Assembly: GCA_965212195.1 (NCBI GenBank)
Contig: CBDBUW010000010.1
Span: forward strand, 1,054,001-1,118,000
Source: JAJCYK01 sp965212195
GTDB taxonomy: Bacteria; Bacteroidota; Bacteroidia; Cytophagales; Cyclobacteriaceae
Direction of reading: 5' to 3'
Length of the DNA stretch: 64,000 nucleotides
Made by a program: the position numbers and the translations under genes. Shown in pieces: positions 1 to 8,790 of the stretch. Under the pieces are notes generated by a model that searched no databases, was not told the origin of the DNA, and saw only the letters and a program-made list of their open reading frames with translations. Each line of letters begins with the position of its first letter. The first letter of the stretch is position 1.

Positions 1-450
1 TTTATCATTGTAAGCCATGACCGGCATTTTATATCACAAGTAGCCAACAAAGTCTGGTATATTCAGGATCTGGAATTGAAGTCGTATCCCGGTAATTATG
101 AAGAATACGAGTATTGGCGGGCAAAAAAGTCGGTTTCGGTAGCATCTCAAACCGACAGGGTTAAACCGAAAAAATCCAAAACAAAAAAGAACCTCAACAA
201 AAAACCTCAGGAGCCTGGTGGGTTAAAGGAGCTGCAAAAGCAACTGGCAAAATTGGAGACCCATATTGAAACCCTGGAAACCCAAAAGAAAGAAATTGAG
301 ACCAAACTGGCCGACCCACAGATATATGGCAATCCTGATCTGCTGGCCGAAACCTCACTTTCATTTCAATCAAATGAAGATGACTTGCAAAAGCTAAATA
401 AGCAATGGGAAAAGTTGGCCCTTAAAATCGACTTCCTTGCGGAAGGCTAA
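1..450 (+). CDS. ABC-F family ATPase, C-terminal fragment (5' end outside window)
   Basis: The reading frame is open from the first base and ends at a TAA at 448-450, so only the C-terminal end of the gene is present. The first residues contain the switch/H-loop motif VSHDRHFI, typical of the second ATPase domain of ABC-F proteins, followed by the usual YPGNYEEYEYWR segment. After that comes a Lys-rich linker and a long predicted coiled coil (about residues 75-150) rich in Leu, Glu and Lys, which matches the C-terminal extension of Uup/EttA-type proteins that act on the ribosome. The subtype cannot be told from this fragment. An ATG-free internal TTG at 76 is not the real start. Confidence 0.85.
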   Translation, partial: FIIVSHDRHFISQVANKVWYIQDLELKSYPGNYEEYEYWRAKKSVSVASQTDRVKPKKSKTKKNLNKKPQEPGGLKELQKQLAKLETHIETLETQKKEIETKLADPQIYGNPDLLAETSLSFQSNEDDLQKLNKQWEKLALKIDFLAEG

Positions 451-466
451 AAACGGATAAGAGAAA

Positions 467-491
467 TGCCCGCAGGTACTAGCTGCGGGCA
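467..491. terminator. stem-loop between convergent genes
   Basis: A nine-base stem TGCCCGCAG (467-475) pairs with CTGCGGGCA (483-491) around a seven-base loop. It lies between the ends of the ABC-F gene and the convergent gene ending at 518. The U-tract is weak on both strands, so termination is inferred from position. Confidence 0.5.
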
Positions 492-517
492 CTATCCTTC
501 AAATTCCATTCACATTC

Positions 518-1267
518 CTAAAAGATCCAGCCTAAACTTATGGTGGTGCGCTCAAAAGTACGGGTCTCGACGTTGGATACTATATTCCCGTTGCCGAAGT
601 CTAGGGGTTCGTACACGGTTTCCGAATGCTGGCGGAGGTACCCGACCTTAAGAATCCAGGAATATTTGCCCGCATACCAGCGCAGCCCTATTCCCGGTTC
701 CAGATAATATCCACTCTTAGTGTCGGCCACCAACCCGCCCTGGTTGCGATCTGTTGACCAGCCCCAACCGGTGCGCAGGAAGTAGCTTGGCGTAATACGA
801 CCCTTCAACAGATCACCTTGAACTTCCACAAACCAGGGAACGGTACGGATCTGTGGATAATAGTAGATACCAGTACCTATTCCCACAGCCAATGCGGTTG
901 TAAAGCGATAGCCTGCGGCCAGGGAGGCATTGAAAGTAGTCTCAGTGGGATTTTCGGTATGACTCTTTCCCAAGGTAATACCCCAGTTAACCTGGTAAAA
1001 GGTTCCCGGTACCTTTCTCAGATAGTACTTAGGGTTTAACTTTTGTTTTTTCAGGGACACGACTTCCACAATAGGCACAGAAAGGGTGTGCTCGGGAGTG
1101 ATATGAACCATCAACTGATCATTCTGCAGTTCAGTGATTCCCCACAATACACTGCCGTTTTTTAAGGTCACCTTATCCAGGTATTTTTCGACCTGTGCCA
1201 CGCCACTGTAGTGGAGCATTCCCAGAGTGACCATTAACAGCAGTGCTTTTAGTAGAAATTTTTTCAT
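518..1267 (-). CDS. Secreted protein with predicted outer-membrane beta-barrel fold
   Basis: The 249-residue product begins with a signal peptide (MKKFLLKALLLMVTLGML, cleavage near GVAQ). A short N-terminal part (VTLKNGSVLWGITEL) resembles a small beta domain. From about residue 95 there are alternating hydrophobic and aromatic strands with many Gly and Tyr residues, ending in an aromatic residue (GWIF), as outer-membrane barrels do. No named family is recognised. Its ATG overlaps the TGA of the LVIVD lipoprotein gene upstream (ATGA at 1264-1267), so the two are probably translated together from one transcript. Confidence 0.7.
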   Translation of the reverse strand: MKKFLLKALLLMVTLGMLHYSGVAQVEKYLDKVTLKNGSVLWGITELQNDQLMVHITPEHTLSVPIVEVVSLKKQKLNPKYYLRKVPGTFYQVNWGITLGKSHTENPTETTFNASLAAGYRFTTALAVGIGTGIYYYPQIRTVPWFVEVQGDLLKGRITPSYFLRTGWGWSTDRNQGGLVADTKSGYYLEPGIGLRWYAGKYSWILKVGYLRQHSETVYEPLDFGNGNIVSNVETRTFERTTISLGWIF

Positions 1268-2571
1268 GACTCCGATTGGATACTGATCACACTTAACAAC
1301 TTCAAATCTTCCGGATTGGAATAGTCGAACTGGTAAATACCCTGCGCCCCTACCAGGATTAAGTGGCTATCAATAGCTATGACATCATATGCCGGAATGG
1401 AAGGAAAGTGACTGAGCAGATTATCGCTGATAGCCTCTTTGTCTGCTACATTAAAGACCTTAAGGCCGTACTCACCCTCACACAGGAACAATAGATCATC
1501 GTCAATGGCTAATCCATGAGGATTTTCCATAAAGTAAGTTTTAACCAAAAGCGGTTGTTGGATGTTGGAGATATCGATCACATCGAGCTGATCGGTTATA
1601 CCAAAACAAGCATTTCCCGATCTAAGGGTGACGTATGCGTAATTGCCTTGGGCCACTACCGGGTCACAAGCCTGCGCATGGTTAAAGGTGCTGAGGAATT
1701 GCGGGGACTGGGGCGCAGAATTATCGAATATCTGCATGCCGGTATTGGACCCGATGAATAACTTATCATTATAGGGGAAAATGGTTTCAATGCCCCATCC
1801 TAGTTCAATGGTACTTAGTTGCGTCGGGTCGGTAAGCGTATTGACATCGAAAACATGCATGCTCCAATTGTCAACCACATAAAGGTAGTCCTGGTAAATG
1901 GCAAAACGGGCAAAGGATCCGCCTAGACCGCTTCCCGGGCTGGCTTCAGCGGCACTTTGAAAGCCTCGGTTCGCGTCGTCAAGACTTAACCAGACACCGC
2001 CTCCACCCACCTGCGGAAAGGCAAATCCTTCGTCACAATCATACACCTGCACGGTTTCAATTTCCACAAAATCGGTAACAAAGCCATTTTGTTCGGTGCT
2101 CCAGAAGCCATTGAACTCCACGAACTCCACCACATTCTCTAGGCGTTTGATCAATTTAACCTCCGTGGGATCGCTAATATCCAACACCAAAAGATCTACG
2201 AAGCTATCCACATACATGATATTACCTTTTACCGCCACGTCAAAACTTCCGGGAATATTAAGAAAAGACAGTGCCTGAGGATTTGCTTTGTCATTGTTGT
2301 TGAATATATGGATCCCTTTACCAAATTCATTTATGAAAAGATAGTGGTCCTTGCGGTATATCTTCCCGGGGTTTTCCAAACCCCGCGGCTCTAAGCTTGC
2401 ATAAGAAGCGCGTACCTCAGCCGCAGTAGTATAGACGGGCTCCAGGTAAACGTACGTTTCAGAATTTTCACAATTATCTGTACAGCTGATCATGCTGATC
2501 CCGATTGCTAATAGAATAGTTATTAAGGCTGCTGCACCCAGGTTTCGGAATAGTTGTCGATTGCTTGTCAT
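1264..2571 (-). CDS. LVIVD-repeat beta-propeller lipoprotein
   Basis: The protein has about 435 residues. The first ATG in frame is at 2571; the longer open frame would need a TTG. An N-terminal hydrophobic stretch ends in a lipobox (GISMISC), so it is predicted to be a lipoprotein. The rest holds repeated segments such as LVLDISDPTEV, MHVFDVNTLTDPTQL, MQIFDNSAPQSPQ and LDVIDISNIQQP, which match the LVIVD repeat of putative surface beta-propellers. The family has no established enzymatic role. It overlaps the following beta-barrel gene by four bases. Confidence 0.82.
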   Translation of the reverse strand: MTSNRQLFRNLGAAALITILLAIGISMISCTDNCENSETYVYLEPVYTTAAEVRASYASLEPRGLENPGKIYRKDHYLFINEFGKGIHIFNNNDKANPQALSFLNIPGSFDVAVKGNIMYVDSFVDLLVLDISDPTEVKLIKRLENVVEFVEFNGFWSTEQNGFVTDFVEIETVQVYDCDEGFAFPQVGGGGVWLSLDDANRGFQSAAEASPGSGLGGSFARFAIYQDYLYVVDNWSMHVFDVNTLTDPTQLSTIELGWGIETIFPYNDKLFIGSNTGMQIFDNSAPQSPQFLSTFNHAQACDPVVAQGNYAYVTLRSGNACFGITDQLDVIDISNIQQPLLVKTYFMENPHGLAIDDDLLFLCEGEYGLKVFNVADKEAISDNLLSHFPSIPAYDVIAIDSHLILVGAQGIYQFDYSNPEDLKLLSVISIQSES

Positions 2572-2625
2572 AACCAATAGTTTGATGTGGTAAATCTATT
2601 TTCTAAGAACCCTTGATTGTCGTCG

Positions 2626-4170
2626 TTATTTGAAATTATATTTTATGCCAACGCCTATGCCGATAGATGCCGGCAAACTGGAATAAGTATTATCAGGTTT
2701 GGTAAACTCATTTATAGCGATTTTATATTGCGGTTGTAGCGTAATACTATAGCGCGGAAGTATCTCATAGCTGGCTTGTAATCCCACAATACCGTTGAAG
2801 TAAACTGTTCGGTAGGGTGAGTCGGATCCAGGATTTATGGTGACACTTTCCAAACTGGCATCTGAAGGGGATATGGTATTCTTAAGGAATATATCCGCAG
2901 CCAAACCCGCATTAATGGTAAGTTGAATTTTCTTATCCAGCACTATATATCCAGCCTGCAGAGGAATAGAGATAAACTGGAAATCATTGTCCAAATCTGT
3001 GGGCGCAAATGCCAGTGCTCCGGAAGAATTTCTCAAATCCAATGACTCCACCACACTGGAAAATACCGGAGTTTGTCCTATTACTGCGTTAGTGCTGCTT
3101 TGAACATTGTTGCGAAAATACTGCAAACCGCTGGTAACCTCCCACCGGGGAGAAAGTTTCATGCCTAAATCTACTGCTAGTGAAAAAGAGAAACCCGTAG
3201 AGGTCTCTTCACTTGGGGTAAAGCTGCTCCCAGTGGCCTGATCAAAGGCCGGAGAGTTTAGGGCCTGTTCATTGCCTTGCTGATAGTTAGGATCGAATTG
3301 TCCCGGAGCCAGACTGATCCCCGCCCAAAACCCCTTGTTTTCAAAGATCTCCTGCTCGGAAGTGGGTTGCAGAGCGACTCCGTATATATGTGCAGGAGTT
3401 GTTGAAAGAGTCAAGGATTGTTGTCCAGGCATTAAAGGATTGAGCGCCAGCAATCGTTGTTTAGCGGTGGTTGCCGCATCGGTGTTGTAATAATTAGTTG
3501 GGTTGGTTTCTAGCAACTCACTTTTCTCAAGAGGCACAGACTCTTTTTCAGCAGCATCAAGATCTTTTTTATCATGCTCCCCAGCCAATAAACTACTTCG
3601 ATCGCCTTGATCCTGCGGTTCCCCTACTTGACCTTGGCCTGACTCCGCTATGGCAGCTCGGTCCTTCTCAGGTCTATTGGATTGGGCAAGTACTGCTGGC
3701 GATAGTTGAGCGGGTTGCTCATCAGTGTCTCCTTCACTCAAGGAAGCTGACTCCCCCTGATCCGACCATTGAGATGATTCAGAGGCTTGATCCAGGGTTT
3801 GGTTTAGGGTTTGGTTTGGGGTGTGATCTGAGGTCTGATCCATGGTTTGGTCCGGGCGCAGGTCACTGGAGTTCGATTTCTGGGTTTCCTTTGATGGAGC
3901 GCTCTCCTGAATATCGGATCGGTCGGTTACCGTAATTTCCGAAGAATTGGTAAGCGATAATGATTGATAGGCCAGATAACCCAATAATCCGGCAAATAAT
4001 ACAATCCCTGCAGCAGCCAGCCATTTGTAGTAAAAGGCCCGTCGCTTATACTTGGCCGCCTCTCCATTGGCAATGGAGGCTTCTATACCTGTCCATAATT
4101 TCTCAGGGGGTGTGATCTCCGCCCCTTCGAAAGCTTGTTGCCATTTACGTTCGTAATTTCCCTGGCCCAT
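2626..4170 (-). CDS. Membrane-anchored regulator fused to an outer-membrane beta-barrel domain
   Basis: The start is set at the ATG at 4170, one base after the end of the sigma factor gene; the longer open frame overlaps that gene. Of about 514 residues, the first 45 look like the short cytoplasmic segment of ECF-linked regulators (PPEKLWTGIE motif). One transmembrane helix follows (about 50-70), then a long polar linker rich in Asp, Gln, Ser and Thr with short DQT/NQT repeats (about 75-270), and a beta-barrel-like region (about 278-514) ending in IKYNFK. Position directly behind the sigma gene suggests it controls that factor. The domain order implies a protein anchored in the inner membrane that could reach the outer membrane. 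No catalytic motif is seen. Confidence 0.7.
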   Translation of the reverse strand: MGQGNYERKWQQAFEGAEITPPEKLWTGIEASIANGEAAKYKRRAFYYKWLAAAGIVLFAGLLGYLAYQSLSLTNSSEITVTDRSDIQESAPSKETQKSNSSDLRPDQTMDQTSDHTPNQTLNQTLDQASESSQWSDQGESASLSEGDTDEQPAQLSPAVLAQSNRPEKDRAAIAESGQGQVGEPQDQGDRSSLLAGEHDKKDLDAAEKESVPLEKSELLETNPTNYYNTDAATTAKQRLLALNPLMPGQQSLTLSTTPAHIYGVALQPTSEQEIFENKGFWAGISLAPGQFDPNYQQGNEQALNSPAFDQATGSSFTPSEETSTGFSFSLAVDLGMKLSPRWEVTSGLQYFRNNVQSSTNAVIGQTPVFSSVVESLDLRNSSGALAFAPTDLDNDFQFISIPLQAGYIVLDKKIQLTINAGLAADIFLKNTISPSDASLESVTINPGSDSPYRTVYFNGIVGLQASYEILPRYSITLQPQYKIAINEFTKPDNTYSSLPASIGIGVGIKYNFK

Positions 4171-4171
4171 T

Positions 4172-4723
4172 TTATTGATATTTTTCGTAATTGATCTTAT
4201 CCGCATCAGCCACCATTTGCTGCAGCAATAGTCTGGCGCGGGCATATTGAGACTTGGAAGTACCCTCACTGATGTCCAGCATCTTGGCGATTTCCCGATG
4301 CTTATACCCTTCAATGGCATACATGTTAAATATTACCTGGCATCCGATCGGTAAGGCCTGAATCATTTTAAGCAACTCCTCCATTTGATAATTGGACAAT
4401 GTGAGATCTTGAGTTTGTTTTGGCTCTATTTCGTTTATATCTACCATGGGAAATAAGTATAGCTTGCCCCGCTGATAGTTCAATGCCGTATTGATGACAA
4501 CCCTTTTGATCCAGTATCCTAAGGTGCTGTCGCCCCTGAACGATTGTATGCTCTTAAACACTTTTATAAAGGCCTCTTGTAGTATATCTTGCGCATCATC
4601 ACTGTTTTTACAATACCGCATGCATACCACCAGCATAGCTCCTGCGAAACGCTCATAAAGCGCACGCTGCATACCGCGGTCACCTTTAGTACAACCGGCT
4701 ATTAATTGCTCCTCACTATGCAT
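4172..4723 (-). CDS. ECF RNA polymerase sigma factor
   Basis: The 183-residue product has the region 2 signature (SDDAQDILQEAFIKVFKSI, followed by FRGDSTLGYWIKRVV) and a region 4 helix-turn-helix (GYKHREIAKMLDISEGTSKS, then ARARLLL). The length and the lack of regions 1 and 3 fit the extracytoplasmic-function class. It starts with ATG (MHSEEQLIAGC) and is one base from the gene for the membrane regulator/beta-barrel fusion, so the pair forms an operon. Its target genes are not evident. Confidence 0.93.
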   Translation of the reverse strand: MHSEEQLIAGCTKGDRGMQRALYERFAGAMLVVCMRYCKNSDDAQDILQEAFIKVFKSIQSFRGDSTLGYWIKRVVINTALNYQRGKLYLFPMVDINEIEPKQTQDLTLSNYQMEELLKMIQALPIGCQVIFNMYAIEGYKHREIAKMLDISEGTSKSQYARARLLLQQMVADADKINYEKYQ

Positions 4724-4752
4724 AGAAGGTATTGTAGGTCGTTAGTTACTTG

Positions 4753-4760
4753 TACCTTTG
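4753..4760 (+). promoter_or_regulatory. possible -7 box (TACCTTTG) for the plug gene
   Basis: TACCTTTG matches the Bacteroidota -7 consensus TAnnTTTG and lies about 74 bases upstream of the plug gene in the divergent gap after the sigma gene. No clear TTTG -33 box is found at the right distance, so this is tentative. Confidence 0.3.
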
Positions 4761-4833
4761 TTAATAAGACACCAATTTTACAAAAAGGGTTGGAAATTCG
4801 TGTTTCTAAGAGATAATACCTAGTTTATACCAC

Positions 4834-6150
4834 ATGATCACCCACTGGCCAGTATTAAGGAAGCTTATATTACCTGCCGCAATTATCGCAATAATGGGTT
4901 GTGTTCCCTTGGATCAAGCCAGTAACAATCTCACCACACCACCATCCGAAAAAAAGCTGCGGCTCGATAATATCCAATACGAGGAAAACATCAAGACAGT
5001 CCGTCTATTTCCTCTGACAACAAGTTACGATGAAGTCATACAGCCCGCTGTAATACCCTTGGGTTCCGCGGGATTAATACTGGAGTTCGATCAATTATTT
5101 GGAGATTATCAAACCTACTATGCCCGCATTATCCATTGCAATCACGATTGGACCAAATCAAGGCTGAACGATATTGAGTTCCTGGCACAATACAATGAAT
5201 TCCCCATTTCAAACTACCAGTATTCCTTTGGTACCCGCACCTCATATGTCCATTATCGATGGCAAGTACCCCCGGTTAAATTACCCGGTAATTATGTCAT
5301 TAAAGTTTACCGGGAAGGCAATGAGGCCGATCTTATACTAACCCGCCGGTTTATGGTGTTTAACAACCAGGTGCAATTCGATGCCACGGTAAACATGTCT
5401 CGAGGTATTCTAGAAAGGGACATGAACCAGCAAATTGAATTCGCTATTAATTACCCCAACCTGCAGGTGAATAATCCTCTGGAAGACATTAAAATTGTGA
5501 TCCGTCAAAACAAGCGATGGGATAATGCCCTTTGGGGTTTAAAACCCACTTCCATGAAGACCGATATCAGCCGATTGGAATATCGCTACTTCAATATGGA
5601 GAACGATTTTCCCGGGGGCAATGAATTTAGGTTTTTCGATCTGAGATCCGTGAATACCTTAGGTCAGAACATTGGCAGTATCGACAGGCATGAGAACAGA
5701 ATCAATGCTTTTATTCTTAAGGATGTACCCAATCGCAATCAAGGGTATGGTCTGGTACGGGACATCAACGGCGAATATGTAGTGGGTAATCTGGAAAGTG
5801 ATCCACCCAACGTAACCAGCGACTATGTATTCGTTAGCTTCTTTTTAGAATCCGATGCCATTTCTAACCCTATATACGTAATGGGGGGCTTGAGTAATTG
5901 GCAATATGGAGATCATAATATCATGGGTTATAATAGTGAGTTGGGAGGGTATCAAGCCACTATACTGTTGAAGCAAGGGTGGTACAATTATATGTATTAC
6001 GTGCCGGACGACACCCAAGCCTACCGGTTTGAGGGCAGCTACTTTGAAACTGAGAATCTCTATGAGATCTTGGTCTATTACCGAGCATTGGGCACTCTTT
6101 ATGATCAATTAGTTGGCTACGCCAACATTGTGCACAATCGGCGCAATTAA
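4834..6150 (+). CDS. Type IX secretion system plug protein (DUF5103)
   Basis: The 438-residue protein has a signal peptide with a lipobox (AIMGC), then the conserved DUF5103 pattern: an N-terminal beta domain with PLGSAGLILEFDQL and ARIIHCNHDWTKSRLNDIEF, then YNEFPISNYQYSFGT and HYRWQVP. Members of this family close the lateral opening of the SprA/Sov translocon of the type IX secretion system. The length fits the family. It is a single gene, convergent with the Cas6 gene, with one base between the two stop codons. The window also holds sorting-domain proteins that would be T9SS cargo. Confidence 0.88.
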   Translation: MITHWPVLRKLILPAAIIAIMGCVPLDQASNNLTTPPSEKKLRLDNIQYEENIKTVRLFPLTTSYDEVIQPAVIPLGSAGLILEFDQLFGDYQTYYARIIHCNHDWTKSRLNDIEFLAQYNEFPISNYQYSFGTRTSYVHYRWQVPPVKLPGNYVIKVYREGNEADLILTRRFMVFNNQVQFDATVNMSRGILERDMNQQIEFAINYPNLQVNNPLEDIKIVIRQNKRWDNALWGLKPTSMKTDISRLEYRYFNMENDFPGGNEFRFFDLRSVNTLGQNIGSIDRHENRINAFILKDVPNRNQGYGLVRDINGEYVVGNLESDPPNVTSDYVFVSFFLESDAISNPIYVMGGLSNWQYGDHNIMGYNSELGGYQATILLKQGWYNYMYYVPDDTQAYRFEGSYFETENLYEILVYYRALGTLYDQLVGYANIVHNRRN

Positions 6151-6151
6151 T

Positions 6152-6949
6152 TTAAGAAGGGATCTGGTAACGGGGATTTTCCTTACCGGGATCGTTATTG
6201 GTAACATCCAGCATACCGAAACCCTTATGACAAAACTTTCCGAGTCCTGCTACAAAAACGAACTCCTGCACTTCTTTGGCGGCATATAAAGTGAACGGTA
6301 AGGTATATCCCCGTACTTCGTACTTTACATCTTGATCGAACATGGGATAAATACGGGCGAACTTCTTTTGGGTGGCTTTTATCTTTTGAAGGTATTTCTT
6401 GTCGGGAACTGTTTGAAACCTGAAAAAATTCTTTAACTGTTCCTCCGTGTACTTGCCCATCCTCGACATTCGTTCTATAGTAGCTTCATACAAGGAATCC
6501 GAGAAGGTGTCTTCTTCGGGTGAGATAAATCTTTTCCCTTGGTTATCATTGAAGGAAGGTTCCAGCAGTACTACTGGTGAAATACAGATGTATTTCATGG
6601 ATTCTTCAAACTGTGGTAAGTTCTCTTGCTCGACATATTCGGGCTCCAACATTAACCCTCCCACTTCAATCTGACTAAAGCTAAATAAGTGTTTCAGCAA
6701 ATAATCGACAAAGGTCTTATCGAAAGCAGATATCACCAGCGTTACTTTGTTGGAGTAGAAATGCAAGCCACTGCGGCTTACTTTGGTTTGCCCTTTTAAC
6801 CCGGAAAAATTGAACCAGTGATAGTCGTAGAATGAAGGTTCACCTCCCCTAATTAAAATACCTTTAAGCAACTGCGCCAATAGGTATTGGTGATGAAAAG
6901 GAACGGCGGCTCCCTTATTCTTCAGCTGAAATATGATCCTGATTCTCAA
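6152..6949 (-). CDS. cas6: Orphan CRISPR-associated endoribonuclease Cas6
   Basis: The 265-residue product fits the Cas6 size. The N-terminal part has the pattern of the first RAMP ferredoxin fold with a histidine (PFHHQYLLAQLLKGIL), and the C-terminus carries the glycine-rich loop GLGKFCHKGFGML that binds crRNA repeats. Cas6 cuts CRISPR precursor RNA within repeats. No other cas gene and no repeat-spacer array occur in the 64 kb. The only in-frame start is a TTG at 6949, since a stop lies 21 bases upstream. The gene is convergent with the plug gene. The family call is strong; activity depends on an array elsewhere. Confidence 0.85.
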   Translation of the reverse strand: MRIRIIFQLKNKGAAVPFHHQYLLAQLLKGILIRGGEPSFYDYHWFNFSGLKGQTKVSRSGLHFYSNKVTLVISAFDKTFVDYLLKHLFSFSQIEVGGLMLEPEYVEQENLPQFEESMKYICISPVVLLEPSFNDNQGKRFISPEEDTFSDSLYEATIERMSRMGKYTEEQLKNFFRFQTVPDKKYLQKIKATQKKFARIYPMFDQDVKYEVRGYTLPFTLYAAKEVQEFVFVAGLGKFCHKGFGMLDVTNNDPGKENPRYQIPS

Positions 6950-7090
6950 TTTCTTGATTATAAAAAATTAACCCATATCTGGTTGTAAAAACCAATCCAT
7001 TGCCTCAACTCGCAGTGGATCAATGCCTTTAACCTCGTAAAAAAACTAAAAAAGTTTTAATAATTTAACCTAAAACTGCAAAATTTGCCT

Positions 7091-8185
7091 TTATACGTTA
7101 AATCGAAAGAGCATAATATCACCATCTAAAACCTCATATTCTTTGCCTTCAATGGCCATTTTACCAGCTTCTTTGCACGCTAATTCCGACCCATACTGTT
7201 GATAGTCATCCAATTTTATAACCTCTGCTTTTATAAAACCTTTTTCAAAATCAGTGTGTATGGCCCCCGCCGCTTTGGGCGCTTTCCACCCCCTTTTGAT
7301 AGTCCAAGCGCGCACCTCTTTTTCACCGGCTGTAAAGTATGTGATCAAATCCAGTAGCTGGTACGAAGCCCTTACTAACTGATCCAAACCGGACTCTTTT
7401 AGCCCATATTCCTTCATGAACAGCTCTTGTTCTTCATTATCAAGTTCCACTATCTGCGCCTCAATAGAACCGGCGATAGTCACCATCTCAGCAGATTCCG
7501 CCTGGGCTACCTGCCTTAGTTTTTCACTGTACTCGTTACCTTCTGGCAGCGAATCTTCATCTATATTGGCCACGTATATGACCGGTTTAACAGTTAATAA
7601 CTGTAAATCCATAATGGAGGCCAATTGTTCGGGACTAGCCCCGGTACTGCGTACGTTTATCCCCTGCTCTAACTGCTGTTGGAAAAACTGCAAGTTAACC
7701 AGGTCCTTACGAGCCGCGGCGTCACCTGATTTAGCGATTTTTTCCAACCTTTGGGTTTTCTTCTCGATAGATTCAAGATCCTTCAATTGCAACTCCGTGT
7801 CGATGACTTCCTTATCGAATATGGGATCGATGCTGCCCGCCACATGTGCAATATTTTCATCAACGAAGCAGCGAACGACATGCGCTATAGCATCAACCTC
7901 ACGAATGTTCGCCAGGAACTTGTTACCCAATCCCTCCCCTTTACTGGCTCCTTTCACCAAACCCGCGATGTCCACAAACTCAATGACGGTGGGGATTACC
8001 TTCTGCGGCTGTACTAATTTCTCCAAAATGTCTAGACGCTCATCCGGCACCGTAATAACCCCAATATTGGGTTCTATGGTGCAGAAAGGATAGTTGGCAG
8101 CCTCCGCTTTGGCACTAGAAATAGCATTAAACAGTGTCGATTTTCCCACATTGGGTAAACCCACAATTCCAACTTTCAAACCCAT
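7091..8185 (-). CDS. ychF: Redox-regulated ATPase YchF (OLA1 family)
   Basis: The 364-residue protein has the full YchF layout. The G1 loop GLPNVGKSTLFNAI is at the N-terminus, NIGVITVPDERL follows the switch region, and FVDIAGLVKGASKGEGLGN is the G3/switch II region with its characteristic long loop. A helical coiled-coil insert comes next, and a C-terminal TGS domain (AWTIKRGWKAPKAAGAIHTD). YchF is an ATP-binding protein linked to ribosomes and stress response. It appears to be a single gene; 105 bases separate it from the DUF3276 gene upstream, with a terminator in between. Confidence 0.96.
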   Translation of the reverse strand: MGLKVGIVGLPNVGKSTLFNAISSAKAEAANYPFCTIEPNIGVITVPDERLDILEKLVQPQKVIPTVIEFVDIAGLVKGASKGEGLGNKFLANIREVDAIAHVVRCFVDENIAHVAGSIDPIFDKEVIDTELQLKDLESIEKKTQRLEKIAKSGDAAARKDLVNLQFFQQQLEQGINVRSTGASPEQLASIMDLQLLTVKPVIYVANIDEDSLPEGNEYSEKLRQVAQAESAEMVTIAGSIEAQIVELDNEEQELFMKEYGLKESGLDQLVRASYQLLDLITYFTAGEKEVRAWTIKRGWKAPKAAGAIHTDFEKGFIKAEVIKLDDYQQYGSELACKEAGKMAIEGKEYEVLDGDIMLFRFNV

Positions 8186-8241
8186 TTATGATTTTAAAAT
8201 TGTCTACCCGGATGCCCCAGGAAAAAATTACATTGGTCTAC

Positions 8242-8268
8242 AAAAAAAAGCTCTTGAATATCAAGAGC
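8242..8268 (-). terminator. intrinsic terminator after the DUF3276 gene
   Basis: On the minus strand GCTCTTGA (8268-8261) and TCAAGAGC (8257-8250) form an eight-base stem with a three-base loop, followed by eight U residues. It ends the DUF3276 transcript before ychF. Confidence 0.85.
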
Positions 8269-8292
8269 CCCATATAATAACTTAGGTTCTGG

Positions 8293-8646
8293 TTATTCCC
8301 AGCTGAGTTCTTGGTCTAACCCTGAGTCGTTTTCCACCTGTACTTTTTGTTTGGTTTCACGCTCATCGAATTGAGAGAAGTCCACTTCAGGCATAAGCTC
8401 GTTTTTCACATGTTCGACCGTCTCACTAAGGGCGTCCACAAACTTTTTAAAATCCTCTTTGTACAAGAAAATTTTGTGCTTCTCGTAGTAGTACCCATCC
8501 TCCTTGTAACGCCGTTTGCTTTCGGTAATAGTAAGATAGTAATCGTTGGACCTTGTTGCTTTTACATCAAAGAAATAAGTACGCTTACCCGCTCTTACTC
8601 GCTGCGAGTAAATCTCAACTTTTCCATTGTCTTTGTTCTCATCCAC
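8293..8646 (-). CDS. DUF3276 (PUR-alpha-like) family protein
   Basis: The 117-residue product matches the small DUF3276 family found in Bacteroidota and related phyla. The signature is YSQRVRAGKRTYFFDVKATRS followed by DYYLTITESKRR and the KIFLYKEDFKKF segment. The fold is that of the PUR nucleic-acid-binding domain, so DNA or RNA binding is likely, though no bacterial role is established here. The start is a GTG at 8646, the only usable start codon before the conserved part. A terminator follows directly. Confidence 0.9.
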   Translation of the reverse strand: MDENKDNGKVEIYSQRVRAGKRTYFFDVKATRSNDYYLTITESKRRYKEDGYYYEKHKIFLYKEDFKKFVDALSETVEHVKNELMPEVDFSQFDERETKQKVQVENDSGLDQELSWE

Positions 8647-8790
8647 GTTCCTGAAGTTTGGCTTATCTAGTTGTAAAAATAGGAATTTTGATAAACTATA
8701 AAAATAAATTGCTAATTTTCCGTTTAAACTTACAAGTTACCCTTTGGGCCCTCACCTTCTACAAATTAGTAAGTTAAGAGAAAGATAATT

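Noticed and set aside
4171..4320. A longer N-terminus for the regulator/beta-barrel fusion
   Set aside because: It would overlap the sigma gene by about 150 bases; the ATG at 4170 fits the family and leaves one base between the genes.
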